64,000 nucleotides of DNA from Limnohabitans sp. T6-20 (lineage in GTDB: Bacteria; Pseudomonadota; Gammaproteobacteria; Burkholderiales; Burkholderiaceae_C). Where the stretch lies: the NCBI RefSeq assembly GCF_003063505.1, contig NZ_NERW01000001.1, forward strand, positions 132,001 through 196,000, given 5' to 3'. A program made the translations under genes and the position numbers. Shown here in pieces: positions 47,052-55,917 of the stretch. The notes under the pieces are model-generated. The model was not told where the DNA came from, searched no databases, and worked only from the letters and a program-made list of their open reading frames with translations. Within the stretch, counting starts at the first letter, position 1; each line of letters starts with the position of its first letter.

Positions 47052-49697
47052 TTACCAAACCTTAGGGACGCACTGATTTCCCTGCTTGGCCTGCACAGGG
47101 TGTACAAAGCCTCGTTCTCCTGTGTAGCCCAACTTACCATCCGAAGTATTAGCCAAGAACAACGGGTCGGTATCTTGGTTAGGTCGATCTGACACCGAGT
47201 TGCCTGCATAAGGGTAAACGGTTTTATTTGGGTAATCCCACCATACTTCACGCATCTCCATCAACTGCCGCCCGCTGACATCACTCAACTGAACATACGC
47301 CTGACGCGACCTTACGAAACCCTTGTAAGCAGAGCAGAAGTTCAGATTACCATCCTTTTCACGGCTAATCAGATCGCTAAATCGCAATATTTGTGATTTA
47401 TCGCTGGTTGCGACCAGCCGGCCACGATCAGAAACATATTGCTTACGAACTCTTTGATTGAAGTATTGAGTAGCATTTCCGGCACCACACGTTGTGGCTG
47501 CAAATGTATTTGTTAAAGCGGTAGTTACGATGGTGCCTCCGCGATATTTGGATGAACTGACTAAACCACAATTCGCCGCATTGGGTGCAAGTACTGTGAA
47601 TTGGCCAGCAGAAACATCGTAGTCTTTACTTCGACTACCGTCGTCGTAGGTGAACAATGGACTAGCCGTCCTCTGATAGGTTCCCCACTGGTCATAACTG
47701 CTCATGTAACGACCGGCATAGAAACTGCCAAAGACTGAGCCGTCAGCTAAGGTGGTTTTGTTACGGCTCCATGAAATGGCCAAATCTTGTCCAACTTCCA
47801 ACTGAGCCAAATTAGCTCTGGTTTCGTTAGTAACGCCCGGAAAGCCAAAGGTGCTGGGGTCGAAGTTGGCATCAGGCAATGCGAAAGCATCTGCGGCCAA
47901 GGTGTAGGTGAAGGTGTAAGGCAAGACCGATTTGGTCACGCCATCGCTGTTTTTCTTGTTGACAGCAGCACCAACGCCTTGTGGCGGCTGAACACTGGTG
48001 TTGGGTGAAAATTTTGAAGCGTCCAAGTACAAAGTGACGGAATAAGGATCACCTTTTTTAGGCAAGACATAACCAGCGTCTCGCGAAACGTCGTAACGCA
48101 ACAAGTCAAACAATGGATTACACGTCGTCGAATCTGGTCTCCAGCGATGGATCCCGTTAGCGCCTGGTGTTCCAGTCCATGTCGCTTGGTTTCTCTCGAC
48201 ATATACCGATGGGTCTATTGCATAAGCTGAGCAACCAAATGTACGACGATCAAACACCTCAACACCTGCTGCAAGACCATTTCGGTTGACGTCTGTTCCG
48301 CCAGTCAATCCATTAACGACGGCACCACTGGCTTGACGTGCAGATGGGAATCCGGCACCTGTGACGTGCGCACCAAAAATCACGTCATTTTGCCCAGCAA
48401 ACCATGGCTTGAGCATTATCGAAACGCCCTGCTCGTATTTAGGGTAATAAGGGTATTGGCCACTAGCGTCGGCCTTGTGGTTAAAGCGCGGCGCCATGTA
48501 AAAGAAGAAGTCCTTCTGGTTGCCATAAGCCTTGACGTTGGTGCCATCGTCTGCCACCAAGATCTGACGCATCACCACATCAGAATCCTTTGAAAACTTC
48601 AGCAAAATTCGGTAGACGCGCTGACCATCGTCCGCCAAAAAAGAGCCTAGGGCCGTTGAAACCACAGAGACTGAAACGCCTGTCAAGTCAGTGGTTTCAA
48701 AAGCATCAGACAACCAACCGCGCACCCAACGCCAAGGGCTCATGCCTTTGTCTTTGAAGTTGGCGTGAAAAATATTGCTTGCAGCGTTTGTGACACCGTC
48801 ACATGCACCAGATGCAGGCAAGGTGGGTTCGGTTTCCACATCACAACCCGCCCTCATTTGAGTTGTGAACCGCTCTGCGAATGCTTTTGCACGATCCAAA
48901 TTCAAGGGCGTTGCTTTAGCAGTAATCGCACCGGCAGGGGTTGCCACAGTGCCAGAGCTGGCCAAAATTTCAACACGTGGACCGCTGCCAAAATTAGACT
49001 CATCCTGATTTCGGTCTGCCAAAATAATTTTTCCGCTCGACACAGAAAGAGACAGTTGGTCCAAGGTGGCGTCGTGCTTGCGCGCATTCCCAGAGTTGGC
49101 AGCGCCAGGCGTTGCATCCAAGGGGTCAGACACGAAATTGGGGTTGCTGCTGAAGTCAGCCACGTTGGACAACGCGCTGACCAACTTTGCGTTGGCATCA
49201 GTCAATCTGGCAGAGGTGACGGCTTGCATAGCGGCGCTGTTGCCATAAGCCAATGAAGGTTGTGCGCCCAATGTCAAGGCTGCATGTGCCTCCGTCAGAG
49301 GCGTCACGTTCACGGTCGTGGCACCAGAACCTGCCGTCACGGCGTGCAACACCGCTGGCCCCATGTCGCCCGACTCGGTCAACATCTGGCCCACAATACG
49401 GACCATGAAAGGGCCCGTCAACCCATTCAACATGGTCGATGTCAAAGCATATTGACCGTTGGCGTCAGTGGTCACCAACGCTGTACCGGTGCTTTCGTCT
49501 TGACCTTCAGGAGTTCTGCCCAGACTGTCAACCACATACACCTTCGCATTGGCAATGGGTGCACCAGTGGCAGCAGTGCCCGCGATAGTGGTCGCCACAG
49601 ACCCTGAACCGCCACCGCCACCGCCACCGCCACCGCAAGCCACCAACACTGCAGCCGCAGCTGGCAGCAACACCAACCTTATTGTTTGCTTCAACAT
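47052..49697 (-). CDS. Large lipoprotein of unknown function
   Basis: An 881-residue protein with a lipoprotein signal (RLVLLPAAAAVLVACGGGGG); the lipidated Cys is followed by nine glycines. Residues 40-110 look like a carboxypeptidase-regulatory-like beta-sandwich (AATGAPIANAKVYVVDSLGR, DANGQYALTSTMLNGLTGPF). The remainder is a large, mostly beta domain with several Cys and many aromatic residues that I do not recognise. GC is clearly lower than in neighbouring genes, suggesting transfer. GAGGGG precedes ATG 49697. It lies next to the type II secretion genes, but no link to them is shown by sequence. Confidence 0.75.
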   Translation of the reverse strand: MLKQTIRLVLLPAAAAVLVACGGGGGGGGGSGSVATTIAGTAATGAPIANAKVYVVDSLGRTPEGQDESTGTALVTTDANGQYALTSTMLNGLTGPFMVRIVGQMLTESGDMGPAVLHAVTAGSGATTVNVTPLTEAHAALTLGAQPSLAYGNSAAMQAVTSARLTDANAKLVSALSNVADFSSNPNFVSDPLDATPGAANSGNARKHDATLDQLSLSVSSGKIILADRNQDESNFGSGPRVEILASSGTVATPAGAITAKATPLNLDRAKAFAERFTTQMRAGCDVETEPTLPASGACDGVTNAASNIFHANFKDKGMSPWRWVRGWLSDAFETTDLTGVSVSVVSTALGSFLADDGQRVYRILLKFSKDSDVVMRQILVADDGTNVKAYGNQKDFFFYMAPRFNHKADASGQYPYYPKYEQGVSIMLKPWFAGQNDVIFGAHVTGAGFPSARQASGAVVNGLTGGTDVNRNGLAAGVEVFDRRTFGCSAYAIDPSVYVERNQATWTGTPGANGIHRWRPDSTTCNPLFDLLRYDVSRDAGYVLPKKGDPYSVTLYLDASKFSPNTSVQPPQGVGAAVNKKNSDGVTKSVLPYTFTYTLAADAFALPDANFDPSTFGFPGVTNETRANLAQLEVGQDLAISWSRNKTTLADGSVFGSFYAGRYMSSYDQWGTYQRTASPLFTYDDGSRSKDYDVSAGQFTVLAPNAANCGLVSSSKYRGGTIVTTALTNTFAATTCGAGNATQYFNQRVRKQYVSDRGRLVATSDKSQILRFSDLISREKDGNLNFCSAYKGFVRSRQAYVQLSDVSGRQLMEMREVWWDYPNKTVYPYAGNSVSDRPNQDTDPLFLANTSDGKLGYTGERGFVHPVQAKQGNQCVPKVW

Positions 49698-49742
49698 AAA
49701 GAACCCCTCAGGTAAAAAAATACTGATGAGTTCATTTTGCAT

Positions 49743-49761
49743 TCTAAAAATATTTTTTAGA
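49743..49761. repeat. AT-only hairpin in the lipoprotein leader
   Basis: TCTAAAAA/TTTTTAGA, 8-bp arms around a 3-base loop, between the predicted promoter and the lipoprotein start. It is a weak structure that would melt easily. Confidence 0.4.
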
Positions 49762-49777
49762 AGCAATTTTCGATGGG

Positions 49778-49806
49778 TGTTTACCCTTAATTAACAAAAT
49801 TGGCAA
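49778..49806 (-). promoter_or_regulatory. Predicted sigma70 promoter of the lipoprotein gene
   Basis: On the minus strand, TTGCCA (49806-49801), a 17-bp AT-rich spacer and TAAACA (49783-49778), placing the transcription start about 75 bases before ATG 49697. Confidence 0.5.
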
Positions 49807-49814
49807 AAACGACT

Positions 49815-50270
49815 TTACGGCTTGTTTTCGGCGGGCAGCGCCAGCACCCGCTCTAACGTGGATGAAGTTAAGCGGGCTTGCCGGGCAGTCAAAGACGCCA
49901 GTGTCCAGCCGTCTTGAACGGTTTGGCCTACTCGGTACGCTTTGGCTGGCTGGCCATCCACGGCAATCAGGGCACTGCCTTGGCCAGAGGCGCTGACGAT
50001 GACGCCCATCAACTGATAGTCACTGCCAGTTTGACTGGAGGGGCCTGTCACTGCGCTCGCGGTTTGACCCAAGGCTTTGGCGATGGGGGCACTCAGGTCG
50101 GCAGAGGGCTGGCTGGCAGGGGCAGGCACAGAGACTGCCATCGCAACGCCGGTCTTTGGCATGTGCAATGCCCAAAACACAATACTGGCTGCAGCCAGCG
50201 TCCAGACACCCACTGTGACCAGCGGCAAAACGGTCTGACCCGAAGGGCGTGGCAGTGAAAATGAGGACAT
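49815..50270 (-). CDS. gspC: Type II secretion system protein GspC
   Basis: A 151-residue inner-membrane protein of the type II secretion system. One N-terminal helix (VLPLVTVGVWTLAAASIVFW) is followed by a Pro/Ala linker and the homology-region domain (YQLMGVIVSASGQGSALIAV, AYRVGQTVQDGWTLASLTAR) that contacts the secretin GspD. The C-terminal PDZ domain of longer GspC proteins is absent. It is transcribed away from gspG; only 9 bp lie between the two longest possible starts, so each promoter must overlap the other gene. Confidence 0.88.
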   Translation of the reverse strand: MSSFSLPRPSGQTVLPLVTVGVWTLAAASIVFWALHMPKTGVAMAVSVPAPASQPSADLSAPIAKALGQTASAVTGPSSQTGSDYQLMGVIVSASGQGSALIAVDGQPAKAYRVGQTVQDGWTLASLTARQARLTSSTLERVLALPAENKP

Positions 50271-50279
50271 GTCCGGATT

Positions 50280-50729
50280 ATGATCGACAACATGAAAACA
50301 AATTCGATAAGCAAATCACACCGTCAAAGGGGTTTCACCCTGATCGAGCTGATGGTGGTGCTGGCCATCATTGGTGTGCTGGCCGCCTTGATCGTGCCCA
50401 ATGTATTGGGCCGCGCCGACGATGCCCGCATCACTGCCGCACGCACCGATGTGAGCAATCTGATGCAGGCGCTCAAACTGTACAAACTGGACAACCAGCG
50501 CTTCCCGACCGGGGAGCAAGGCCTGAACGCCCTCTTGCTCAAGCCCAGCACAGAGCCGGTGCCGACCAATTGGAAACCTTATCTTGAAAAATTGCCTAAC
50601 GACCCCTGGGGCCGTCCTTACCAATACATGAACCCCGGCATCAAGGGCGAGGTGGATGTGCTGTCCTTTGGCGCTGACGGACAAGCCGGCGGCGAGGGCA
50701 ACAATGCGGACATTGGCAGCTGGCAGTAA
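50280..50729 (+). CDS. gspG: Type II secretion major pseudopilin GspG
   Basis: A 149-residue major pseudopilin. The prepilin peptidase site is QRG/FTLIELMVVLAIIGVLA with Glu at +5, followed by the C-terminal calcium-loop domain (NDPWGRPYQYMNPGIKGEVD, DIGSWQ). It polymerises into the pseudopilus that pushes substrates through the secretin. ATG 50292 (MKTNSIS) is an equally possible start. First gene of the plus-strand gsp operon. Confidence 0.95.
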   Translation: MIDNMKTNSISKSHRQRGFTLIELMVVLAIIGVLAALIVPNVLGRADDARITAARTDVSNLMQALKLYKLDNQRFPTGEQGLNALLLKPSTEPVPTNWKPYLEKLPNDPWGRPYQYMNPGIKGEVDVLSFGADGQAGGEGNNADIGSWQ

Positions 50730-51180
50730 ATACCCAAAGGTTCGAGGGTTCACACTGCTCGAATTGCTGGTGGTGGTGGCTTTGATCGCAGTGGCCACGG
50801 CGGGCGTGAGTTTGTCACTGCGAGACAGTGCCGACAGTGCCCTAGAACGCGATGCCGAACGCTTGGCAACTTTGCTTGAGACCGCTCGCGCCCAGGCCCG
50901 GGCCAACGGCTCGCCTGTGGTTTGGCGCACCCAATCCCTCAATGATTCACAAAGTTTTGTGTTTGAAGGTTTGCCGCCACCTGGGCTACCCAAGCATTGG
51001 CTAACGCCCAGCACCCTTGTGGCCACCGATACCGCTGTGACGCTCGGTCCAGAGCCCTTGATCGAGCCGCGAGCCATCGCCCTGTCCAGTCGCACCCGGC
51101 CTGATCGGCAGCTGTGGGTGGTCACCGATGGCCTGCGGCCTTTCAAGGTTCAAAACACACCGACGCAGGTGCAACGATGA
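50704..51180 (+). CDS. gspH: Type II secretion minor pseudopilin GspH
   Basis: A 158-residue minor pseudopilin with cleavage motif VRG/FTLLELLVVVALIAVA and Glu at +5, then the GspH beta domain (SLRDSADSALERDAERLATL, WLTPSTLVATDTAVTLG). The start at 50704 overlaps the gspG end by 26 bp and is the only ATG close to the leader peptide. It is part of the pseudopilus tip or shaft junction. Confidence 0.9.
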   Translation: MRTLAAGSKYPKVRGFTLLELLVVVALIAVATAGVSLSLRDSADSALERDAERLATLLETARAQARANGSPVVWRTQSLNDSQSFVFEGLPPPGLPKHWLTPSTLVATDTAVTLGPEPLIEPRAIALSSRTRPDRQLWVVTDGLRPFKVQNTPTQVQR

Positions 51181-51530
51181 GCCAGCGAGGCTTCACGCTG
51201 ATTGAGGTGCTTGTGGCGCTGGGCATCACGGCCGTCGCGTTGATGGCAGGGTTGAAGGCAACAGGTTCGCTCAGCCGCAATGCAGAGCGCCAGACGGTGA
51301 GCATGCTGGGGCAAATCTGCGCGGACAACGAGCTCATCGCTTTGCGTCTGCGCAGGCAATTGCCCGACACGGGCAACCGCAGCGTCGATTGCTCGCAGGC
51401 CGGGCGCGTGTTGCAAGTGGATGTGTCGGTGCGACCCACGCCCAACCCCAATTTCAGGCGGGTCGATGCACGGGTACTGGACCAGGGCAACTATGTGCTG
51501 CAGGTGTCTACCGTGATGGGGCGCAACTGA
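51177..51530 (+). CDS. gspI: Type II secretion minor pseudopilin GspI
   Basis: A 117-residue minor pseudopilin: leader MSQRG, then FTLIEVLVALGITAVALMAG, then a small C-terminal domain (MLGQICADNELIALRLRR). Start overlaps gspH by four bases (ATGA). Together with GspJ and GspK it forms the initiating tip complex of the pseudopilus. Confidence 0.92.
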   Translation: MSQRGFTLIEVLVALGITAVALMAGLKATGSLSRNAERQTVSMLGQICADNELIALRLRRQLPDTGNRSVDCSQAGRVLQVDVSVRPTPNPNFRRVDARVLDQGNYVLQVSTVMGRN

Positions 51531-52270
51531 TGGCGGCAAAGATACACCAACACAAAACGCCGACGCCAGTACAAAGCGGGTTCACGCTGATTGAGGTGCT
51601 GGTGGCCATCGGCGTGATGGCTTTGATGGCTTTGATGGCTTGGCGCGGGCTGGACGGGATGCTGCGCACGCAAAGCAGCCTGCAATCGCGCTCAGACGAC
51701 ATACGCACTTTGCAAGCAGGCCTGGCCCAGTGGCATACCGACTTGGACCATCTGGCCGAATTGCCTGGCACACCCAGCTGGGATTGGGATGGTCAGGTGC
51801 TGCGCCTGACACGCCGAAGTGCAGAAGCCCCGCCGACAGTCGCCAGCGCACAAACGAGCGTACAGGTGGTGGCCTGGACTTGGCGTCGCGATCCTGGACG
51901 CCCGGGCGGCGGTGACTGGCAACGCTGGCAATCTGCCCCGCTGACACAACGGCAAGATTGGCAAAACGCTTGGATCTTGTCGCAGCAATGGGGGCAAACG
52001 CCCAGCGATGCATTTCGCACGGGGCAGGTCCAGATTCACCCCTTGGCGGGTTGGCAATTGTTTGTCCACCGCGGTGGCAGCTGGACAAACCCTTTGTCCA
52101 GCGATGCCGTGACCTCGGTGGCCAACACCACGGCCAGCACAAATGCGAATGCCAGTGGCAGCAGTCCCGATGGTGTTCGTCTGGTGCTGAACCTGCCACC
52201 CGGCCCTTCGGGTGCGGGTGCAGTGACCCTGGACTGGGTTCGTCCAACCCTGTCAGGAGCGCCTTCATGA
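51530..52270 (+). CDS. gspJ: Type II secretion minor pseudopilin GspJ
   Basis: A 246-residue minor pseudopilin with a 16-residue leader and cleavage motif QSG/FTLIEVLVAIGVMALMALM, followed by the characteristic MAWRGLDGMLRTQ helix and a longer beta domain. Its ATG shares a base with the gspI stop (TGATG). It carries a low-complexity NTTASTNANASGSS stretch near residue 205. It interacts with GspI and GspK. Confidence 0.92.
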   Translation: MAAKIHQHKTPTPVQSGFTLIEVLVAIGVMALMALMAWRGLDGMLRTQSSLQSRSDDIRTLQAGLAQWHTDLDHLAELPGTPSWDWDGQVLRLTRRSAEAPPTVASAQTSVQVVAWTWRRDPGRPGGGDWQRWQSAPLTQRQDWQNAWILSQQWGQTPSDAFRTGQVQIHPLAGWQLFVHRGGSWTNPLSSDAVTSVANTTASTNANASGSSPDGVRLVLNLPPGPSGAGAVTLDWVRPTLSGAPS

Positions 52271-53265
52271 GGTACGGTGCGCCCGTTCAACACGCACAGC
52301 ACCAGCGCGGTGCAGCACTGCTCATGGCCATGCTCACGGTGGCACTGGTCACCACGCTGGCCAGTGCGACCCTTTGGCAGCAGTGGCGGCAAGTCGAGAT
52401 CGAAATCGCCGAGCGCGGGCGCAGCCAGACCACCTGGATGATGACGGGTGCGCTGGACTGGACCCGCCTGATCCTGCGTGAAGACGCGGTATCGACCCAA
52501 GGCACGGGCGTTGACCATTTGGGTGAGCCCTGGGCTTTACCCGTGCAAGAGTCCAAGTTATCGACCTTTTTGTCGCAGGACCAACAGTGGCGCGAAGGCG
52601 ATGCCGAAGTGTTTTTGTCAGGTCAAATCACCGATGCGCAATCGCGCATGAACGTGATGAACCTGATCGAAGACGGCAAGGTGTCCCCCAAAATGCTGTC
52701 ACGCTTTGGCGCATTGTTTGAACGGCTGAATTTGCCATTGGGCGAACTTCAAATGCTGGCAAATCAAATGCAAACGGCCTTGCAAGCCAAAGCACCCGCC
52801 CAGACCAAGCCCACTCCAGCAAGCGCCAACATCCCCTTGATGCCACAGCACACAGCACAACTGGTGTGGTTGGGACTGAGTCCCCGCACCTTGGCCGCCT
52901 TGCAGCCCCACATCACCTTGCTGCCCGAAGCCACGCCTGTGAACCTGAACACGGCTTCGGCCGAAGTGCTGTCGGCCAGCTTGCCGGGGCTGGATCTGGC
53001 CACCGCCCGCCAAGTGGTTGACCTGCGCCAGCGTGGGCATTGGGCCAGCCTCGACGCCGCCCGCGAGGCATTGGGCGCAGCGGGCCGCCAAGTCGACGAC
53101 AAACAACACAGTATTCAGAGCCGTTATTTCGAAGTCAATGGCCGGATGCGCATTGACAACGTGGTGCAACAAGAACAGTCGCTGGTGCGCCGCGATGGCA
53201 AGCAAGTCAGCCTGGTGTGGCGCCTCAAAAGCCCGCAACAACAATTGCCCCCCCCTCTACAATGA
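52267..53265 (+). CDS. gspK: Type II secretion minor pseudopilin GspK
   Basis: A 332-residue minor pseudopilin. The cleavage motif HQRG/AALLMAMLTVALVTTLAS lacks the Glu at +5, as is normal for GspK. A large alpha domain follows, with helix-hairpin-helix-like segment VNLNTASAEVLSASLPGLDL near residue 225. It caps the pseudopilus. Overlaps gspJ by four bases. Confidence 0.93.
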   Translation: MRYGAPVQHAQHQRGAALLMAMLTVALVTTLASATLWQQWRQVEIEIAERGRSQTTWMMTGALDWTRLILREDAVSTQGTGVDHLGEPWALPVQESKLSTFLSQDQQWREGDAEVFLSGQITDAQSRMNVMNLIEDGKVSPKMLSRFGALFERLNLPLGELQMLANQMQTALQAKAPAQTKPTPASANIPLMPQHTAQLVWLGLSPRTLAALQPHITLLPEATPVNLNTASAEVLSASLPGLDLATARQVVDLRQRGHWASLDAAREALGAAGRQVDDKQHSIQSRYFEVNGRMRIDNVVQQEQSLVRRDGKQVSLVWRLKSPQQQLPPPLQ

Positions 53266-53272
53266 GCTGTTC

Positions 53273-54535
53273 ATGCGCACCTTGATCATTCAATTGCCGC
53301 TTGGCCTGCCTGGGGCCCAACTGACGTATCCGCACGCGGTCGTTGAAGCAGAACACGGTGCCAAAGCTTTGCCCATGCAATGGGCTACCGCCAGCTTGTT
53401 GCCTTTGGCCGACCGACAAACGGAGGTGGTGGCCTTGCTGCCCGCAGCCGCGCTGTCATGGCATCGTGCAGAAGTGCCCCCCGGGCTTCATAAACAAGCG
53501 TCACGCTTGCAGTCGGCCTTGCAAGGTCTGCTGGAAGACCACTTGCTGGACGATCCGGCGCAACTGCACATGGCTTTGCAACCAGACTGGAAAGACTCAA
53601 GCCGCCCTTGGGTTGCTGTATGTGACAGGGCCTGGCTCAGTGCCCACCTTCAGGCGCTGGAGCAAGTCGGGTTGACCGTGCACCGCATCGCACCCGAATT
53701 GAATCCGTCTTCTGCACTGGCTTTTGGAGCAGAACTGCAACTGACGGCTTTGGGCGACGCCGAGTCTGGCTGGCTGTGGATGAGCCACCCTGAACGGGGC
53801 GTATGGGGGTATCCCATGCACGCGCTGCAGCCACAAGGCCAAGGCTTGGGGCTTTCTGAACAAGACAAACAAAGCATCGACGTACAAGCAGAACCCGGGG
53901 TGGTGGCATGGACCAGCGACCGTCTGGAAAGACAAGCTCGGTTGATGTCACCCGGCCAACACTGGTTGGCAGCGGTAGCGTCAGACTGGGACCTCGCGCA
54001 ATTTGACTTCAAGGCAAACGCACGTTCTCGCCAACTGAAAGTCTGGCAACGCGCTGGCAGCACGTTTTGGCACAGCACCACTTGGCGACCAGTGCGTTGG
54101 GGGCTGTGGGTCTTGTTGGCCGGGCAGCTGATCGGTCTCAATGCCTGGGCGTGGAAAACCCGCGCCGATTGGCAAGCACAGCAAGAAAACTGGTCCCAGA
54201 TTCTGCGCGAGACGTTTCCTAAAACACAGCTTGTGGTGGATGCCCCTTTGCAAATGGCCAAAGAGGTCGAGCGGCTGCGCCAGACTTCGGGTCAGCTCAG
54301 TGCCAGCGACCTGGAGTCGATGCTGGGCAGCCTGGGACAAGCCATGCCAGAGGGTACGGTGCCACCGGACCAATGGGTTTACCAGCCCGGTCAATTGCGC
54401 GTACCCCACTTCAAGCCCAGCAGCACGGAACAACAAGCCCTGCAAAAATCTCTGACAGCCCGCGGCTACCGCTGGCAACGCGAAGGCGATGTTTGGCTGA
54501 TGACGATTGCCACACCTGTGGAGGCCAAGCCATGA
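53273..54535 (+). CDS. gspL: Type II secretion assembly protein GspL
   Basis: A 420-residue bitopic protein. The N-terminal cytoplasmic actin-like domain (MRTLIIQLPLGLPGAQLTYP onward) binds GspE; a membrane helix lies near residue 265 (WGLWVLLAGQLIGLNAWAW), followed by a ferredoxin-like periplasmic domain. The start at 53273 is 7 bp after the gspK stop. Sequence conservation in this family is low, so the call leans on position and topology as well. Confidence 0.9.
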   Translation: MRTLIIQLPLGLPGAQLTYPHAVVEAEHGAKALPMQWATASLLPLADRQTEVVALLPAAALSWHRAEVPPGLHKQASRLQSALQGLLEDHLLDDPAQLHMALQPDWKDSSRPWVAVCDRAWLSAHLQALEQVGLTVHRIAPELNPSSALAFGAELQLTALGDAESGWLWMSHPERGVWGYPMHALQPQGQGLGLSEQDKQSIDVQAEPGVVAWTSDRLERQARLMSPGQHWLAAVASDWDLAQFDFKANARSRQLKVWQRAGSTFWHSTTWRPVRWGLWVLLAGQLIGLNAWAWKTRADWQAQQENWSQILRETFPKTQLVVDAPLQMAKEVERLRQTSGQLSASDLESMLGSLGQAMPEGTVPPDQWVYQPGQLRVPHFKPSSTEQQALQKSLTARGYRWQREGDVWLMTIATPVEAKP

Positions 54536-55089
54536 GCCAGTTGCCCATCAAGAGTCCCCTGCTTGGCGCGTTGCAGCAGGCGTGGACACAACGCAGCCCG
54601 CGAGAAAGACAGCTCTTGCGCTTGTGTGCATTCGCTCTGTTGCTGGCGGCCTTGTGGAGCCTGGCTGTGGCCCCCGCATGGCGCACTTGGCAAAAAGCAC
54701 CGGCACAGCAAGCCCTTTTGGACGCCCAAAGCCAAAGCATGCGGCAGCTGCAAGCGCAAGCCAAAATTTGGCAAGCCAGCCGCCCCATCAGCCGGAGCGA
54801 GTCCATTCAGTGGCTAGAGACCCATCTGAGCGAATTAGGACCAGACGCCAAAATAAGCCTGCAAGCTGACCAGGTCACACTGAGCCTGAACGCAGCCCCC
54901 GCCGAGGACCTGGCCCACTGGCTGAGAATGGCGCGTGAATGGGCCATGGCCATGCCCGTTCAAGCCCAACTGCAGCGAGGCCCAAGTCCATCCACCCCTG
55001 CCACTGCAGACAAACAAGCCAAGCCTTCTATCAGCCCCACCGACAACACCGCCCTGTTGCGCGGCACATTGGTGTTGAGACTGCCATGA
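54532..55089 (+). CDS. gspM: Type II secretion assembly protein GspM
   Basis: A 185-residue protein with a short cytoplasmic N-terminus (QAWTQRSPRERQLL), one membrane helix (LCAFALLLAALWSLAVAPAW), and a periplasmic coiled and ferredoxin-like domain. It partners GspL in the inner-membrane platform. Overlaps gspL by four bases and gspN by four bases. Confidence 0.9.
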   Translation: MSQLPIKSPLLGALQQAWTQRSPRERQLLRLCAFALLLAALWSLAVAPAWRTWQKAPAQQALLDAQSQSMRQLQAQAKIWQASRPISRSESIQWLETHLSELGPDAKISLQADQVTLSLNAAPAEDLAHWLRMAREWAMAMPVQAQLQRGPSPSTPATADKQAKPSISPTDNTALLRGTLVLRLP

Positions 55090-55880
55090 TCACCCAACCT
55101 GCCCGACTGACCTGGATTTATGCCTTGTGGGGAGCGCTGCTTGGCTTAGGCTTGGCCGGGATCGTCTGGGCACCAGCCAGTTGGCTGGCGTGGGGCATCA
55201 CACAAGCCAGTCAGGGGCAAATCCAATGGCAGGATGCACGCGGCACGGTCTGGTCTGGTTCTGCGCAACTGGTTTTGACGGGTGGCACAGAAAGCCGAGA
55301 CGCCCAGGCTTTACCCAGCCGATTGCAATGGACCTTGACACCGCGTTGGGCTGACCTGCACATCCAGTGGAACGCCAACTGTTGCATGACAGAACCCGCT
55401 AAATGGCACATCAAGGCGGGCTGGTCAACCTGGCAAATTCAAGCCAGTGACCACACATCGACATGGCCGGCCGCTCTGCTCACAGGCTTGGGTGCCCCGT
55501 GGAACACCTTGCAACCTGATGGTCAGCTGCAACTGAACACACAGGGCCTGCAACTGCAGTGGGCAGAAGGTCGAATGCAGTTAAAAGGTCAAGCCCAATT
55601 GCAGCTGCAAAACATGTCAACGCGCCTGAGCGCGAGCCAACCCATCGGCAGTTACTTGCTGCAATTGCGTGGCAGCCCCGAAGGCACGCCAACCCCGAGC
55701 TTGCAACTGAGTTCACAGCAAGGCCCTTTGCTCTTGAACGGTGAAGGCCAATGGGTCGGTGCCCGACTGCGCTTCAAAGGCGAAGCCAGCGCGCAAGCGG
55801 GCCACGAACAAGCACTCAACAATTTGCTGAACATCTTGGGCCGCCGACAAGGTGCGCGCAGCCTGATTTCTTTGGGGTGA
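55086..55880 (+). CDS. gspN: Type II secretion system protein GspN
   Basis: A 264-residue inner-membrane-anchored protein with an N-terminal helix (ALWGALLGLGLAGIVWAPAS) and a beta-rich periplasmic domain (IQWQDARGTVWSGSAQLVLT). GspN is an accessory, not universal, component. Overlap with gspM and the 37-bp gap to gspD show it belongs to the operon. Confidence 0.88.
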   Translation: MITQPARLTWIYALWGALLGLGLAGIVWAPASWLAWGITQASQGQIQWQDARGTVWSGSAQLVLTGGTESRDAQALPSRLQWTLTPRWADLHIQWNANCCMTEPAKWHIKAGWSTWQIQASDHTSTWPAALLTGLGAPWNTLQPDGQLQLNTQGLQLQWAEGRMQLKGQAQLQLQNMSTRLSASQPIGSYLLQLRGSPEGTPTPSLQLSSQQGPLLLNGEGQWVGARLRFKGEASAQAGHEQALNNLLNILGRRQGARSLISLG

Positions 55881-55917
55881 CCTTGCACCCTGACTGACCT
55901 GTACTCCAACACACACC

